From NCBI GenBank assembly GCA_900766125.1, contig CAAFUD010000255.1:1-7684 (forward strand): 7,684 nt of DNA. Reading direction: 5' to 3'. Made by a program: the position numbers and the translations under genes. Below the pieces are notes generated by a model. That model saw only the letters and a list, made by a program, of their open reading frames with translations. It had not been told where the DNA came from and made no database searches. Origin of the DNA: an uncultured Veillonella sp. Its GTDB lineage: Bacteria; Bacillota; Negativicutes; Veillonellales; Veillonellaceae. Positions within the stretch are counted from its first letter, which is position 1; every line of letters begins with the position of its first letter. Positions 1-6,051 of the stretch are shown one piece after another.

Positions 1-731
1 ACAGGTTTATAGGCCACATGCGTTGCATCTAGGCTCACTTGTTTTGCCATAAAGTCTACATAAGAACGGAGCTCTTCTTTACTTTTAGGAGATAAATTCT
101 TTTCTGTAGCAAGCATTTTATCAACTACCCCCATAATGTGAGCAGGTAACTTGTCATTTAGCATCTTCAAATCTTTCGCTAATTTAGCACCTTCAATCGT
201 ATTGCCCTTCAAACCTTGTAATTGTTGTTGAGCCTTCTCTTTAGAGTAGGAATCTACATATTTAGAGATAGAGCTTTTTATTTTAGCTTTTTCTGCGTCT
301 GGAACCTTTTCTAAAATAGTTTTATTCATATTAATCACTTGATCTATAGCATTTTTAGAATAGTCTACAACAACTAACTGCCCTACATGGTGACCTTGTT
401 TGTCCGTCCCTTGTAATTGATAGTAGGAAAATCCATCTAACACATCGCCCTTCATAGGATCAACCTGTACCGGTGCTTGTAATTTTAAACTAGTATTAAC
501 AGCATCAACAGCCGCTTTATTTGCCACTGAAATTATTTGGCTTTGCTCATTATTACGTAGCTTTGCATCCGTAGGAACGCGCATGACTTCTACAGCTTTC
601 ACCGTAGGAGACGTATTGCCATACAAGCCATATCCTAAATCTACTGTATCAGCATATGCCACTGCACCGATGCCAACAGTCAAGCACGTTGCACAAGCCA
701 ATGTCATCAATTTTTTATTGAGAGCTCTCAT
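1..731 (-). CDS. Exported protein of unknown function (C-terminus outside window)
   Basis: An open frame runs from ATG at 731 down to the window edge, giving 243 residues with no stop, so the gene is cut off at its C-terminus. The start is supported by GAGGTG four bases upstream of the ATG. Residues 1-27 are a clear Sec signal peptide: basic N-region (R2, K6, K7), hydrophobic core, and an AYA cleavage site before D28. The mature part begins with a short Gly/Tyr-rich stretch. It continues with a mixed region around residues 75-125 that includes FSYYQLQGTDKQGHHVGQLV, then turns into Lys/Ala/Gln-rich, probably helical sequence. There are no further membrane segments and no lipobox, so it is likely periplasmic or surface-associated. 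I do not recognise the family and assign no function. It is divergent from menA and shares a 240-bp control region with it. Confidence 0.85.
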   Translation of the reverse strand, partial: MRALNKKLMTLACATCLTVGIGAVAYADTVDLGYGLYGNTSPTVKAVEVMRVPTDAKLRNNEQSQIISVANKAAVDAVNTSLKLQAPVQVDPMKGDVLDGFSYYQLQGTDKQGHHVGQLVVVDYSKNAIDQVINMNKTILEKVPDAEKAKIKSSISKYVDSYSKEKAQQQLQGLKGNTIEGAKLAKDLKMLNDKLPAHIMGVVDKMLATEKNLSPKSKEELRSYVDFMAKQVSLDATHVAYKP

Positions 732-769
732 AAGACACCTCACGATTTAACAATACACTATGTATACAG

Positions 770-775
770 ATTATA
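770..775 (-). promoter_or_regulatory. Possible -10 box for the exported-protein gene
   Basis: On the minus strand a perfect TATAAT lies here, about 40 bases upstream of the ATG at 731, a plausible distance for a short leader. No convincing -35 hexamer sits 16-18 bases further upstream, so the promoter is either weak, activated, or elsewhere in this AT-rich stretch, where chance TATAAT matches are common. Confidence 0.35.
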
Positions 776-778
776 TTC

Positions 779-832
779 ATAACCTGTACTGCATCTATAA
801 GATTTCAAAAAGATAATCTATACTGCATATAT
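779..832. repeat. Imperfect direct repeat in divergent control region
   Basis: Two 20-base copies, 779-798 and 813-832, share the core TACTGCAT and match at 17 of 20 positions, offset by 34 bp (about three helical turns). An inverted partial copy (AGATTAT at 768-774, complementary to ATAATCT at 813-819) lies just left. The placement between two divergent genes would suit operator sites for a DNA-binding regulator, but no regulator is identified. Confidence 0.5.
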
Positions 833-874
833 TAATTATTATACTATATAGAGATGTATAACTGTATAGTGTAA

Positions 875-903
875 TTTACAACCTATCAGTTCTGCTATAC
901 AAT
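875..903 (+). promoter_or_regulatory. Predicted sigma-70-type promoter of menA
   Basis: The -35 hexamer TTTACA (875-880, five of six consensus bases) and -10 hexamer TACAAT (898-903, five of six) are separated by the ideal 17 bases. The predicted transcription start near 910 gives a leader of about 60 bases before the menA ATG at 972. That leader contains the ribosome binding site and the hairpin described separately. Confidence 0.7.
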
Positions 904-941
904 ACTTAAATAGATATGTAAACATAGAGTATGAGAAATAG

Positions 942-971
942 AAAGGAGTGCACACTTGGTGTGCTTTTATT
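942..971 (+). promoter_or_regulatory. menA ribosome binding site separated from the start by a hairpin
   Basis: A strong Shine-Dalgarno sequence AAAGGAG is at 942-948, but the best ATG for menA is at 972, a linear gap of 23 bases, far too long for normal initiation. Between them lies a perfect stem: GCACAC (950-955), loop TTG (956-958), GTGTGC (959-964), then TTTTATT. If the stem folds, only base 949 and bases 965-971 remain unpaired, so the effective spacing becomes 8 bases, which is optimal. The inverted repeat and spacing are seen directly; that the hairpin bridges the gap is inference. Confidence 0.65.
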
Positions 972-1868
972 ATGATACAAGAAATAATTCCACTCACTAG
1001 GCCTCGTACATTAGCGGCCGCTTTAGGGCCTACTATTTTAGGTGCTGCCTTTAGCTATTACGCATTTGGGGCTGCACAAGGTACAGGTCTCGCCATTTTC
1101 CATACGATTTTAATATTTTTAGCTGTTGTAACAGCTCAAATTGTTGCTAACTTATGGAATGAATATAAAGATTTCAAATCTGGTCTCGATGCGGGGCAGA
1201 AGGTCGGCAATGCGGGTTCTATCACCCGTGGTGCCATTACACCAGAGCTCATTGTTACCATGATTAAGGTACTCATGGTTGTACCTATTATCATCGGTCT
1301 TTATCTATCGGCAACTATCACTTGGTACTATATTCCAGCTGGTTTTCTTTGCATTCTCATCAGTTTTCTCTACTCTGGTGGCCCAAAACCAATTTCTCGC
1401 ACACCATTTGGTGAAATTTCCTCTGGTATCGCTATGGGTTTTGCCATCGTCCTCATTACAGGCTACGCATGGACGCGAGACTTATCTTTAGCATTATTAA
1501 TCCCTGCTATTCCATCTACATTGCTCGTTGGTTCCATTATGCTCACGAATAACATTCGTGATATTCGAAATGATGAAAGCCATGGTCGTCGTACATTACC
1601 AATCGTATTGGGTCGTGAACGTGCCCTCAGTTTAATGAGCGTCACCTACCTATTCAATTTCATTTGGATCCTTGCATGGATCATCGTAGGTCACATGACA
1701 TGGTTCTCCCTCTTCGCCTTTCTCGCAGTACCACTAGCTTTCAAAACAGTACATACCTTAAGTACTAAAACAGATGAATTCCTACTAGACAAGGCAATGG
1801 GGACCACTGCAGGGGCCGCAATGATTTACCAAATCATGTGGTCCATTGGACTTATCATAGGTAAATAA
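972..1868 (+). CDS. menA: 1,4-dihydroxy-2-naphthoate polyprenyltransferase (MenA)
   Basis: MenA is an integral-membrane enzyme of the UbiA superfamily. It attaches the polyprenyl tail to 1,4-dihydroxy-2-naphthoate, giving demethylmenaquinone for anaerobic electron transport. The 298-residue product has the usual family length. It starts with the typical LTRPRTLAAALGPTILGAA segment and carries both Asp-rich prenyl-diphosphate/Mg2+ motifs: N60-L-W-N63-E-Y-K-D67 with GLD following, and N193-N-I-R-D197-I-R-N-D201 followed by GRRTLPIVLGRERA, a very MenA-like signature. About eight to nine hydrophobic helices are visible. ATG 972 is chosen because family similarity begins there; an in-frame GTG at 948 would add eight residues but overlaps the Shine-Dalgarno itself. 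The gene is monocistronic, between its own promoter and a terminator at 1950-2005. No other men genes are in the window. The futalosine-pathway prenyltransferase MqnP is a related alternative but fits less well. Confidence 0.9.
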   Translation: MIQEIIPLTRPRTLAAALGPTILGAAFSYYAFGAAQGTGLAIFHTILIFLAVVTAQIVANLWNEYKDFKSGLDAGQKVGNAGSITRGAITPELIVTMIKVLMVVPIIIGLYLSATITWYYIPAGFLCILISFLYSGGPKPISRTPFGEISSGIAMGFAIVLITGYAWTRDLSLALLIPAIPSTLLVGSIMLTNNIRDIRNDESHGRRTLPIVLGRERALSLMSVTYLFNFIWILAWIIVGHMTWFSLFAFLAVPLAFKTVHTLSTKTDEFLLDKAMGTTAGAAMIYQIMWSIGLIIGK

Positions 1869-1945
1869 GGTTGAACCATAGATACAATTATTAGCAAATA
1901 AGTGTTTACCAATACGTACATACATTAAATACAGTTACATAAAAT

Positions 1946-2005
1946 AAAGAGAGATTTCCAAACACTATCAACTATTTATAGATACTAGTTTGGAAATCTC
2001 TTTTT
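1946..2005 (+). terminator. Intrinsic terminator of menA
   Basis: A perfect 14-bp stem pairs 1950-1963 (AGAGATTTCCAAAC) with 1988-2001, followed by a run of five T ending at 2005. The 24-base loop can form extra TATC/GATA pairs. The A-rich flank at 1941-1949 means it could also work on the opposite strand. It lies about 80 bases after the menA stop codon and insulates metQ from menA transcription. Confidence 0.85.
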
Positions 2006-2046
2006 GGTATAACTTTAAGCTATGGAGAACTCGTAATAATTCCTTC

Positions 2047-2075
2047 TTGATAGATAGGAAATAATTTAGTACTAT
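2047..2075 (+). promoter_or_regulatory. Predicted promoter of metQ
   Basis: TTGATA (2047-2052, five of six consensus bases) and TACTAT (2070-2075, four of six) are 17 bases apart. This places transcription start near 2082 and leaves a leader of only about 40 bases. That is too short for an S-box or T-box riboswitch, so methionine control, if present, is not by such an element here. Confidence 0.55.
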
Positions 2076-2120
2076 AAGTGTAATATTTTATATGAAATGA
2101 TTGTAAAAGGAGTGTGTCTA

Positions 2121-2942
2121 ATGAGAAAATTTTTAGCATTAGCAGCTACTGTAATCCTTGGCGGTGCTTTATTGATCGCTGGTTGCGGTAATGACAATAA
2201 CAAACAAGCTGCTAACAACGGCAAACAAGTATTAAAAATTGGTGCTACAGCAGTACCTCACGCAGAAATTTTGGAACAAGTTAAACCTATCTTGGCAAAA
2301 GATGGTATTGATTTACAAATCACAGAATTTACTGATTACAACACACCAAACCTTGCTTTGGGTGATAAAGAAATCGATGCAAACTTCTTCCAACATGTAC
2401 CTTACATGGATGAGTTCGCAAAAGCTCATAACCTTCCATTAGTATCTGTTGGTGGTGTTCACCTTGAGCCAATGGGCTTATATTCCCGTCAAATCAAAGA
2501 TTTAAAAGATCTTCCTAAAGGCGCTAAAATCGCTATCCCTAATGACCCTACAAACGGTGGTCGTGCATTATTGTTATTGCAAAAAGAAGGTCTTATCACA
2601 TTGAAAGACTCCAGCAATATCTTATCTACAATTCAAGATATCACTTCCAATCCTAATGGTTACCAATTTGTTGAATTAGAAGCAGCTCAAATACCTCGTT
2701 CTCTTGACGATGTAGCATTGGCAGCTATCAACACTAACTTTGCATTGAATGCAGGTCTTAACCCTAGTAAAGATGCATTGGCAATCGAATCCAAAGATTC
2801 TCCTTACGTAAACATCGTTACTGTACTTAAAGGTAACGAAAACGATCCTCGCATCAAAAAATTAATGGAAGCACTTCACAGCGCTGAAATCAAAAAATTC
2901 ATTGAAGAAAAATACAAAGGTGCAGTTGTTCCTGCATTCTAA
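2121..2942 (+). CDS. metQ: Methionine-type ABC transporter substrate-binding lipoprotein (MetQ/NlpA family)
   Basis: This is a membrane-anchored solute-binding protein that captures methionine, or a related compound, for an ABC importer. The 273-residue product begins with a lipoprotein signal peptide and lipobox I19-A-G-C22, so C22 is the predicted lipidated residue. A polar Asn/Lys linker follows, then the complete NlpA/Lipoprotein_9 fold. Characteristic segments are GATAVPHAEILEQV (from 41), ANFFQHVPYM (87-96), GGVHLEPMGLYS (from 111), NDPTNGGRALLLLQ (141-154) and AAINTNFALNAGL (201-213). ATG 2121 is chosen because AAAAGGAG at 2105-2112 sits eight bases upstream; an upstream in-frame ATG at 2097 has no ribosome binding site and would push the signal peptide inward. 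The gene is alone: no metN ATPase or metI permease is adjacent, so the partners must be encoded elsewhere. Codon choice looks more biased than in the neighbours, suggesting high expression. Substrate is inferred from family. Confidence 0.92.
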   Translation: MRKFLALAATVILGGALLIAGCGNDNNKQAANNGKQVLKIGATAVPHAEILEQVKPILAKDGIDLQITEFTDYNTPNLALGDKEIDANFFQHVPYMDEFAKAHNLPLVSVGGVHLEPMGLYSRQIKDLKDLPKGAKIAIPNDPTNGGRALLLLQKEGLITLKDSSNILSTIQDITSNPNGYQFVELEAAQIPRSLDDVALAAINTNFALNAGLNPSKDALAIESKDSPYVNIVTVLKGNENDPRIKKLMEALHSAEIKKFIEEKYKGAVVPAF

Positions 2943-2947
2943 ACAAT

Positions 2948-2977
2948 AAAAAGCTAGCCTTAACGGCTAGCTTTTTT
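2948..2977 (+). terminator. Intrinsic terminator of metQ
   Basis: The stem GCTAGCC (2953-2959) pairs with GGCTAGC (2965-2971) around loop TTAAC. It is preceded by five A and followed by six T (2972-2977), starting five bases after the metQ stop codon. This is a textbook Rho-independent terminator. Confidence 0.93.
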
Positions 2978-3000
2978 ATATGCTAATCAAAGTTATATTT

Positions 3001-3027
3001 AAAGGCGTCTCCATTGAGACGCCTTTT
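3001..3027 (-). terminator. Terminator between convergent genes, probably for the two-component operon
   Basis: A perfect 11-bp stem, AAAGGCGTCTC (3001-3011) with GAGACGCCTTT (3016-3026) around a four-base loop, lies 18 bases beyond the response-regulator stop codon on the minus strand. Because the stem is A-T at its base it carries T runs on both strands (TTTT at 3024-3027 on plus, TTT then AT-rich on minus). It is likely bidirectional, backing up the metQ terminator. Confidence 0.75.
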
Positions 3028-3044
3028 CTATTCAATATTTTATA

Positions 3045-3764
3045 CTATTGTTTTATATAGTTATCCCATTTATGAAATCGGTACCCTACCCCCCAAACGG
3101 TATCAATATATTCTTCACCTTGGAATTGCTTATCAATCTTGGCCCTTAACCGATTAATATGAACCATAATAGTTGATGTCTCACCTAATGAGTCTATTCC
3201 CCATATACTTTCAAATACTTCTTCTTTTGTAAATACACGATTTGGACTAGATGCAAGAAGAATTAAAATGTCATATTCACGTGGTGTTAAACTTACCTCA
3301 GTACCGCCTAGAAAAACTTGATGCGAATCAAGTAATATCTCTAAACTACCAGCAGCAATTTTTGACTCTATCTCAACAGTAGTACCTAAACTATTACGAA
3401 TTCGATTATAACGCTGAATATGTGATTTAACACGAGCTACCAACTCAGCAGGACTAAAAGGTTTAATCATATAATCATCAGCACCAAGTCCCAATCCTCG
3501 AATTTTATCAATATCCTCTCGTTTAGCACTAACCATAATGATAGGTATTTCTTTTTTCTTGCGAATATCTCGACACACAGAAAACCCATCTTTTTTAGGA
3601 ATCATAATATCAAGAATTATTAAGTCATATTCATGTTCAAGAGCTGCAGCCAATCCATCAACACCATTGGTTTGAATATCTACTTCATAGCCTTCAATCT
3701 CTAAATAGTCGCGTTCAAGTTCATAGATACCCATGTCATCTTCAATAATTAAAACTTTTTTCAT
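3045..3764 (-). CDS. OmpR/PhoB-family response regulator
   Basis: This is a DNA-binding response regulator, partner of the kinase encoded immediately upstream. Its 239 residues match the usual length. The receiver domain (about 1-120) has the acidic pair D9-D10, phosphoacceptor D52 in LDIMIP, S79 at the conserved Ser/Thr position and K101 in the KPF motif. The C-terminal winged-helix domain (about 135-235) has SLTPREYDILILL, the recognition-helix region STIMVHINRLRAKI and the terminal hairpin VWGVGYRF. ATG 3764 is chosen because AAGGAG lies seven bases upstream (complement of 3772-3777); an upstream TTG-type start would have no such site. That AAGGAG is also the codons for the last two kinase residues (Lys-Glu), and only four bases separate the kinase stop from this ATG, so translation is probably coupled. 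Target genes are unknown; the divergent bcrC-like operon is the nearest candidate. Confidence 0.93.
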   Translation of the reverse strand: MKKVLIIEDDMGIYELERDYLEIEGYEVDIQTNGVDGLAAALEHEYDLIILDIMIPKKDGFSVCRDIRKKKEIPIIMVSAKREDIDKIRGLGLGADDYMIKPFSPAELVARVKSHIQRYNRIRNSLGTTVEIESKIAAGSLEILLDSHQVFLGGTEVSLTPREYDILILLASSPNRVFTKEEVFESIWGIDSLGETSTIMVHINRLRAKIDKQFQGEEYIDTVWGVGYRFHKWDNYIKQ

Positions 3765-3768
3765 ACTT

Positions 3769-5253
3769 TTACTCCTTAACACAAGGAAACTCCATTACAA
3801 TGGATAATCCACGACCATTTTTATTATGTTCCGCATAAATAATGCCATTCATATCTACAACTATTTGTTTTACAATAGCTAATCCAATACCATTCCCATT
3901 AGCCACCTCTGTGCGCGCTTCATCAGTACGAAAAAAGATATCAAACAAACGATTTAACATCTCTGTAGGCACGCCTTTCCCATTATCTGAAAATACTAGT
4001 TTACAAGCATTTTCAATCTTTGCTGTAGTTATATCAATATGTATAAAGTCATCATATCTATACTTTATGCTATTCGATACAAGATTATCCAAAACCCGAT
4101 AAAATTGAATCCTATCTATTACTATTAAACTATCTTTAGCATCATAATCTTCATGTAAAACGATATGTTCATGATCATTCAAATTTCGCTCTCTAATATA
4201 CCCGTAAATTAAATCATCTAATGCATATGTATCTCGATCGTAATGAATTTGTTTTAATTCCAGTTGAGAAAAATCCGATAACATAGTAACTAAATGTTCA
4301 ATACGCCCTGCCATATCGAAAATCCGTTGCACATAACGAGCTTGTTTCTCTTCTGTATTAGCTACGCCTTCAAGAATACCACTAGCATACCCCTTTACCG
4401 ATGTGAGTGGTGTTGAAATATCATGACAAATTCCTGCTATCATTTCACGCCTACGCACTTCATAGCGAGATTGCTCTTCATGGGCTTTCATCAATGCATC
4501 CTGCATATTATTAAATGCCTCACAAGTAGCCCCCAATTCATCATGATTTCTCACTGCTATATTTTTTGGTACTATCCCGTTTTTAAGATCATCAGCAGCT
4601 TGTTTCAAATCCGTTACAGGTCTCAAAATATACTCACCTAAACGATTGGATATATATATACCTATACCGATAATAATAGCTAACAATAGCAAAATCCCAA
4701 CACCAAAAGCACCTTCTACCAACTTTTTATCTGTTGATTCTGGCCCCATACTTTTAGTCATGAAAGGAATCCTACCAGATCCATATACGCTCAGCCCCGT
4801 ATTATAAGAGTTCACATAGGTAAATTGGTTACCTTCCCAGTTTAAATAATGATTAGACTCCAAACCTTTCATCACATGTCTAACATTCGACAAAAATATA
4901 TTAGGCTCTATATTTGGCGTAGCATATACTATTTCATTGTCTTTTAGAATAACTATATCTAAGCCTTGCGCTTCTAAAATAGCACTGCTATCTAAAACAT
5001 CTCTAACTGTTGTAGATTCTTTTGAAAGCTTCTTATTAATTTGTTCCAATCCTAATTGGAATACCTGTGCCTGAATGCTACTAGGAGCAAGCATCATCCA
5101 TTGACGGTGCTCTACTGGATTTGTATATCGAATAACACCCCATACTAACGATAAGGCTATAAATAACACTATAAAAGGTATAACAATAATCAGTAAGTTA
5201 CTAATTATCATCTTTCGCTGTACGCCTAGGCGATTAAACCAGTTAAAAAGCAT
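3769..5253 (-). CDS. Membrane sensor histidine kinase
   Basis: This sensor kinase should autophosphorylate on His and pass phosphate to the response regulator encoded next. Its 494 residues comprise transmembrane helix 1 (about 14-41), an extracytoplasmic region of about 140 residues (42-180) that I cannot assign to a known sensor fold, and transmembrane helix 2 (about 181-201). A HAMP linker follows (about 202-256, with RPVTDLKQAADDL). The HisKA domain has the H-box around H277 (CHDISTPLTSVKGY), and the HATPase domain has the N-box (DNLVSNSIKY, N390/N394), G1 (D423-N-G-K-G), F-box (FDIFFR) and G2 (N452-G-N-G-I-G-L). All catalytic motifs are intact. The start is fixed by AAAGGAGG five bases upstream of the ATG at 5253. 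The kinase is first in the operon, the reverse of the more common regulator-first order. The signal is unknown; the adjacent carrier-lipid genes suggest envelope stress. Confidence 0.93.
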   Translation of the reverse strand: MLFNWFNRLGVQRKMIISNLLIIVIPFIVLFIALSLVWGVIRYTNPVEHRQWMMLAPSSIQAQVFQLGLEQINKKLSKESTTVRDVLDSSAILEAQGLDIVILKDNEIVYATPNIEPNIFLSNVRHVMKGLESNHYLNWEGNQFTYVNSYNTGLSVYGSGRIPFMTKSMGPESTDKKLVEGAFGVGILLLLAIIIGIGIYISNRLGEYILRPVTDLKQAADDLKNGIVPKNIAVRNHDELGATCEAFNNMQDALMKAHEEQSRYEVRRREMIAGICHDISTPLTSVKGYASGILEGVANTEEKQARYVQRIFDMAGRIEHLVTMLSDFSQLELKQIHYDRDTYALDDLIYGYIRERNLNDHEHIVLHEDYDAKDSLIVIDRIQFYRVLDNLVSNSIKYRYDDFIHIDITTAKIENACKLVFSDNGKGVPTEMLNRLFDIFFRTDEARTEVANGNGIGLAIVKQIVVDMNGIIYAEHNKNGRGLSIVMEFPCVKE

Positions 5254-5272
5254 AGAAACCTCCTTTTTAACT

Positions 5273-5301
5273 ATTATACAAAGTCATTTTCCATCTGTCA
5301 G
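5273..5301 (-). promoter_or_regulatory. Predicted promoter of the two-component operon
   Basis: On the minus strand CTGACA (complement of 5296-5301, five of six -35 consensus bases) and a perfect TATAAT (complement of 5273-5278) are separated by exactly 17 bases. Transcription would start near 5266, practically at the kinase ribosome binding site, giving a very short leader of about 13 bases. The near-consensus sequence suggests constitutive, fairly strong expression. Confidence 0.75.
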
Positions 5302-5325
5302 TGTATAGGCAACATTCTTTTTCAA

Positions 5326-5357
5326 GACTTAATTTAGTCGTTATATTTTCGTAATAT
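5326..5357. promoter_or_regulatory. Possible regulator-binding region between the kinase and bcrC-like operons
   Basis: Two kinds of symmetry lie here. TCGTTATAT (5338-5346) and TCGTAATAT (5349-5357) form a direct repeat with an 11-bp period and one mismatch in nine, the spacing commonly seen for OmpR-family dimers binding tandem half-sites. Immediately left, 5326-5339 is a near palindrome (GACT at one end, AGTC at the other). No good -35 box for the plus-strand operon is visible nearby, which would fit an activator-dependent promoter. Binding by the adjacent response regulator is inference. Confidence 0.4.
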
Positions 5358-5411
5358 CTCTCCTTTAAGATGTATTCATACAAGAAAGTCATCACTAAAA
5401 AGGAGATATAT

Positions 5412-6047
5412 ATGAATTACGAAATCTTTCAACTTATCAACAACCTAGCAGGTACATATACGTGGCTAGATACAAGTATGATATATATTGTTAAATATCT
5501 TTCAATAGTCTTTGCCTTATTACTGATACTCTTATCTGGATTAGGCCTCTATTTTAAAGATAAAAGACTTATAAAAACCTGCATACATACTATCACATTT
5601 CTTGGTATTACCATGATAGTTCATAGTATCATTGGTTTCATAGTGCAAGAACCAAGACCATTCGTGACACACACGGTAAATCTACTTATTCCTCATGTTG
5701 CTGATCCTAGTTTTCCTAGCACCCATGCTATGGCAATGACTGCTATTTCATTACCAATTTTAGCAGTTTACAAAAGACTAGGTTCTATTCTACTAAGTGG
5801 AACCATTTTAACAGGCTTTGCGAAAGTCTTTGTTGGTCATCATTATCCTCTAGACGTAATCATGGGTATCCTCATCACATACTTGTTATTTAAAGTCTAT
5901 CAAAACTATTTATCTTCCAAGATTGATACGCTATTAAATCACCCTAAATATAATATTTTCCGATTACTCATAAATACAAAACAAAGCCTATATTTTATAA
6001 AAAAAGCAAACCAACCATTGAGTAAACAATTTAGCATGAAGGGATAA
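5412..6047 (+). CDS. bcrC: BcrC-like undecaprenyl-diphosphate phosphatase (PAP2 superfamily)
   Basis: This membrane phosphatase probably removes a phosphate from undecaprenyl diphosphate on the outer face of the cytoplasmic membrane. That recycles the lipid carrier for peptidoglycan and O-antigen; in Bacillus BcrC the activity gives bacitracin resistance. The 211 residues match the family. The opening MNYEIF and the central EPRPFVTHTVNLLIPHVADPSFPSTH segment closely recall Bacillus BcrC. PAP2 motifs are C1 at E80-P-R82-P, C2 at P102-S-T-H105 and C3 at A137-K138-V-F-V-G-H-H144-Y-P-L-D148, with catalytic H105, H144 and D148 present. The usual C3 Arg is Lys138 and the C1 Lys position is Gly; as I recall, BcrC proteins also lack the C1 Lys. 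About five to six membrane helices are visible. ATG 5412 is chosen for AAAAAGGAG six bases upstream. It is first in an operon with the ArnT-like gene, divergent from the two-component genes. Specificity versus other lipid phosphatases is inferred. Confidence 0.85.
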   Translation: MNYEIFQLINNLAGTYTWLDTSMIYIVKYLSIVFALLLILLSGLGLYFKDKRLIKTCIHTITFLGITMIVHSIIGFIVQEPRPFVTHTVNLLIPHVADPSFPSTHAMAMTAISLPILAVYKRLGSILLSGTILTGFAKVFVGHHYPLDVIMGILITYLLFKVYQNYLSSKIDTLLNHPKYNIFRLLINTKQSLYFIKKANQPLSKQFSMKG

Positions 6048-6051
6048 GGCT

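Noticed and set aside
948..971. GTG at 948 as the menA start, adding eight residues
   Set aside because: The GTG overlaps the Shine-Dalgarno sequence itself, and MenA similarity begins at the Met encoded at 972.
956..1000. Possible 14-codon leader peptide starting at TTG 956, seven bases after AAAGGAG
   Set aside because: Spacing is good, but the start is a rare TTG, the peptide shows no regulatory codon pattern, and it would run through the menA start. Kept only as an alternative reading of the leader.
1463..1645. 60-codon open frame on the minus strand
   Set aside because: It lies antisense within menA, has no ribosome binding site, and its residues show no family resemblance.
2007..2120. 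S-box or T-box riboswitch ahead of metQ
   Set aside because: Only about 40 bases separate the predicted transcription start from the ATG and no T-box or S-box core is visible.
3842..4641. Two plus-strand open frames antisense to the kinase gene
   Set aside because: Both are fully inside a well-supported kinase coding region and lack ribosome binding sites.
4650..4661. Alternating TA run as a possible slippage or phase-variation tract
   Set aside because: It is a short stretch coding normally for part of transmembrane helix 2 of the kinase; too short to suggest phase variation.
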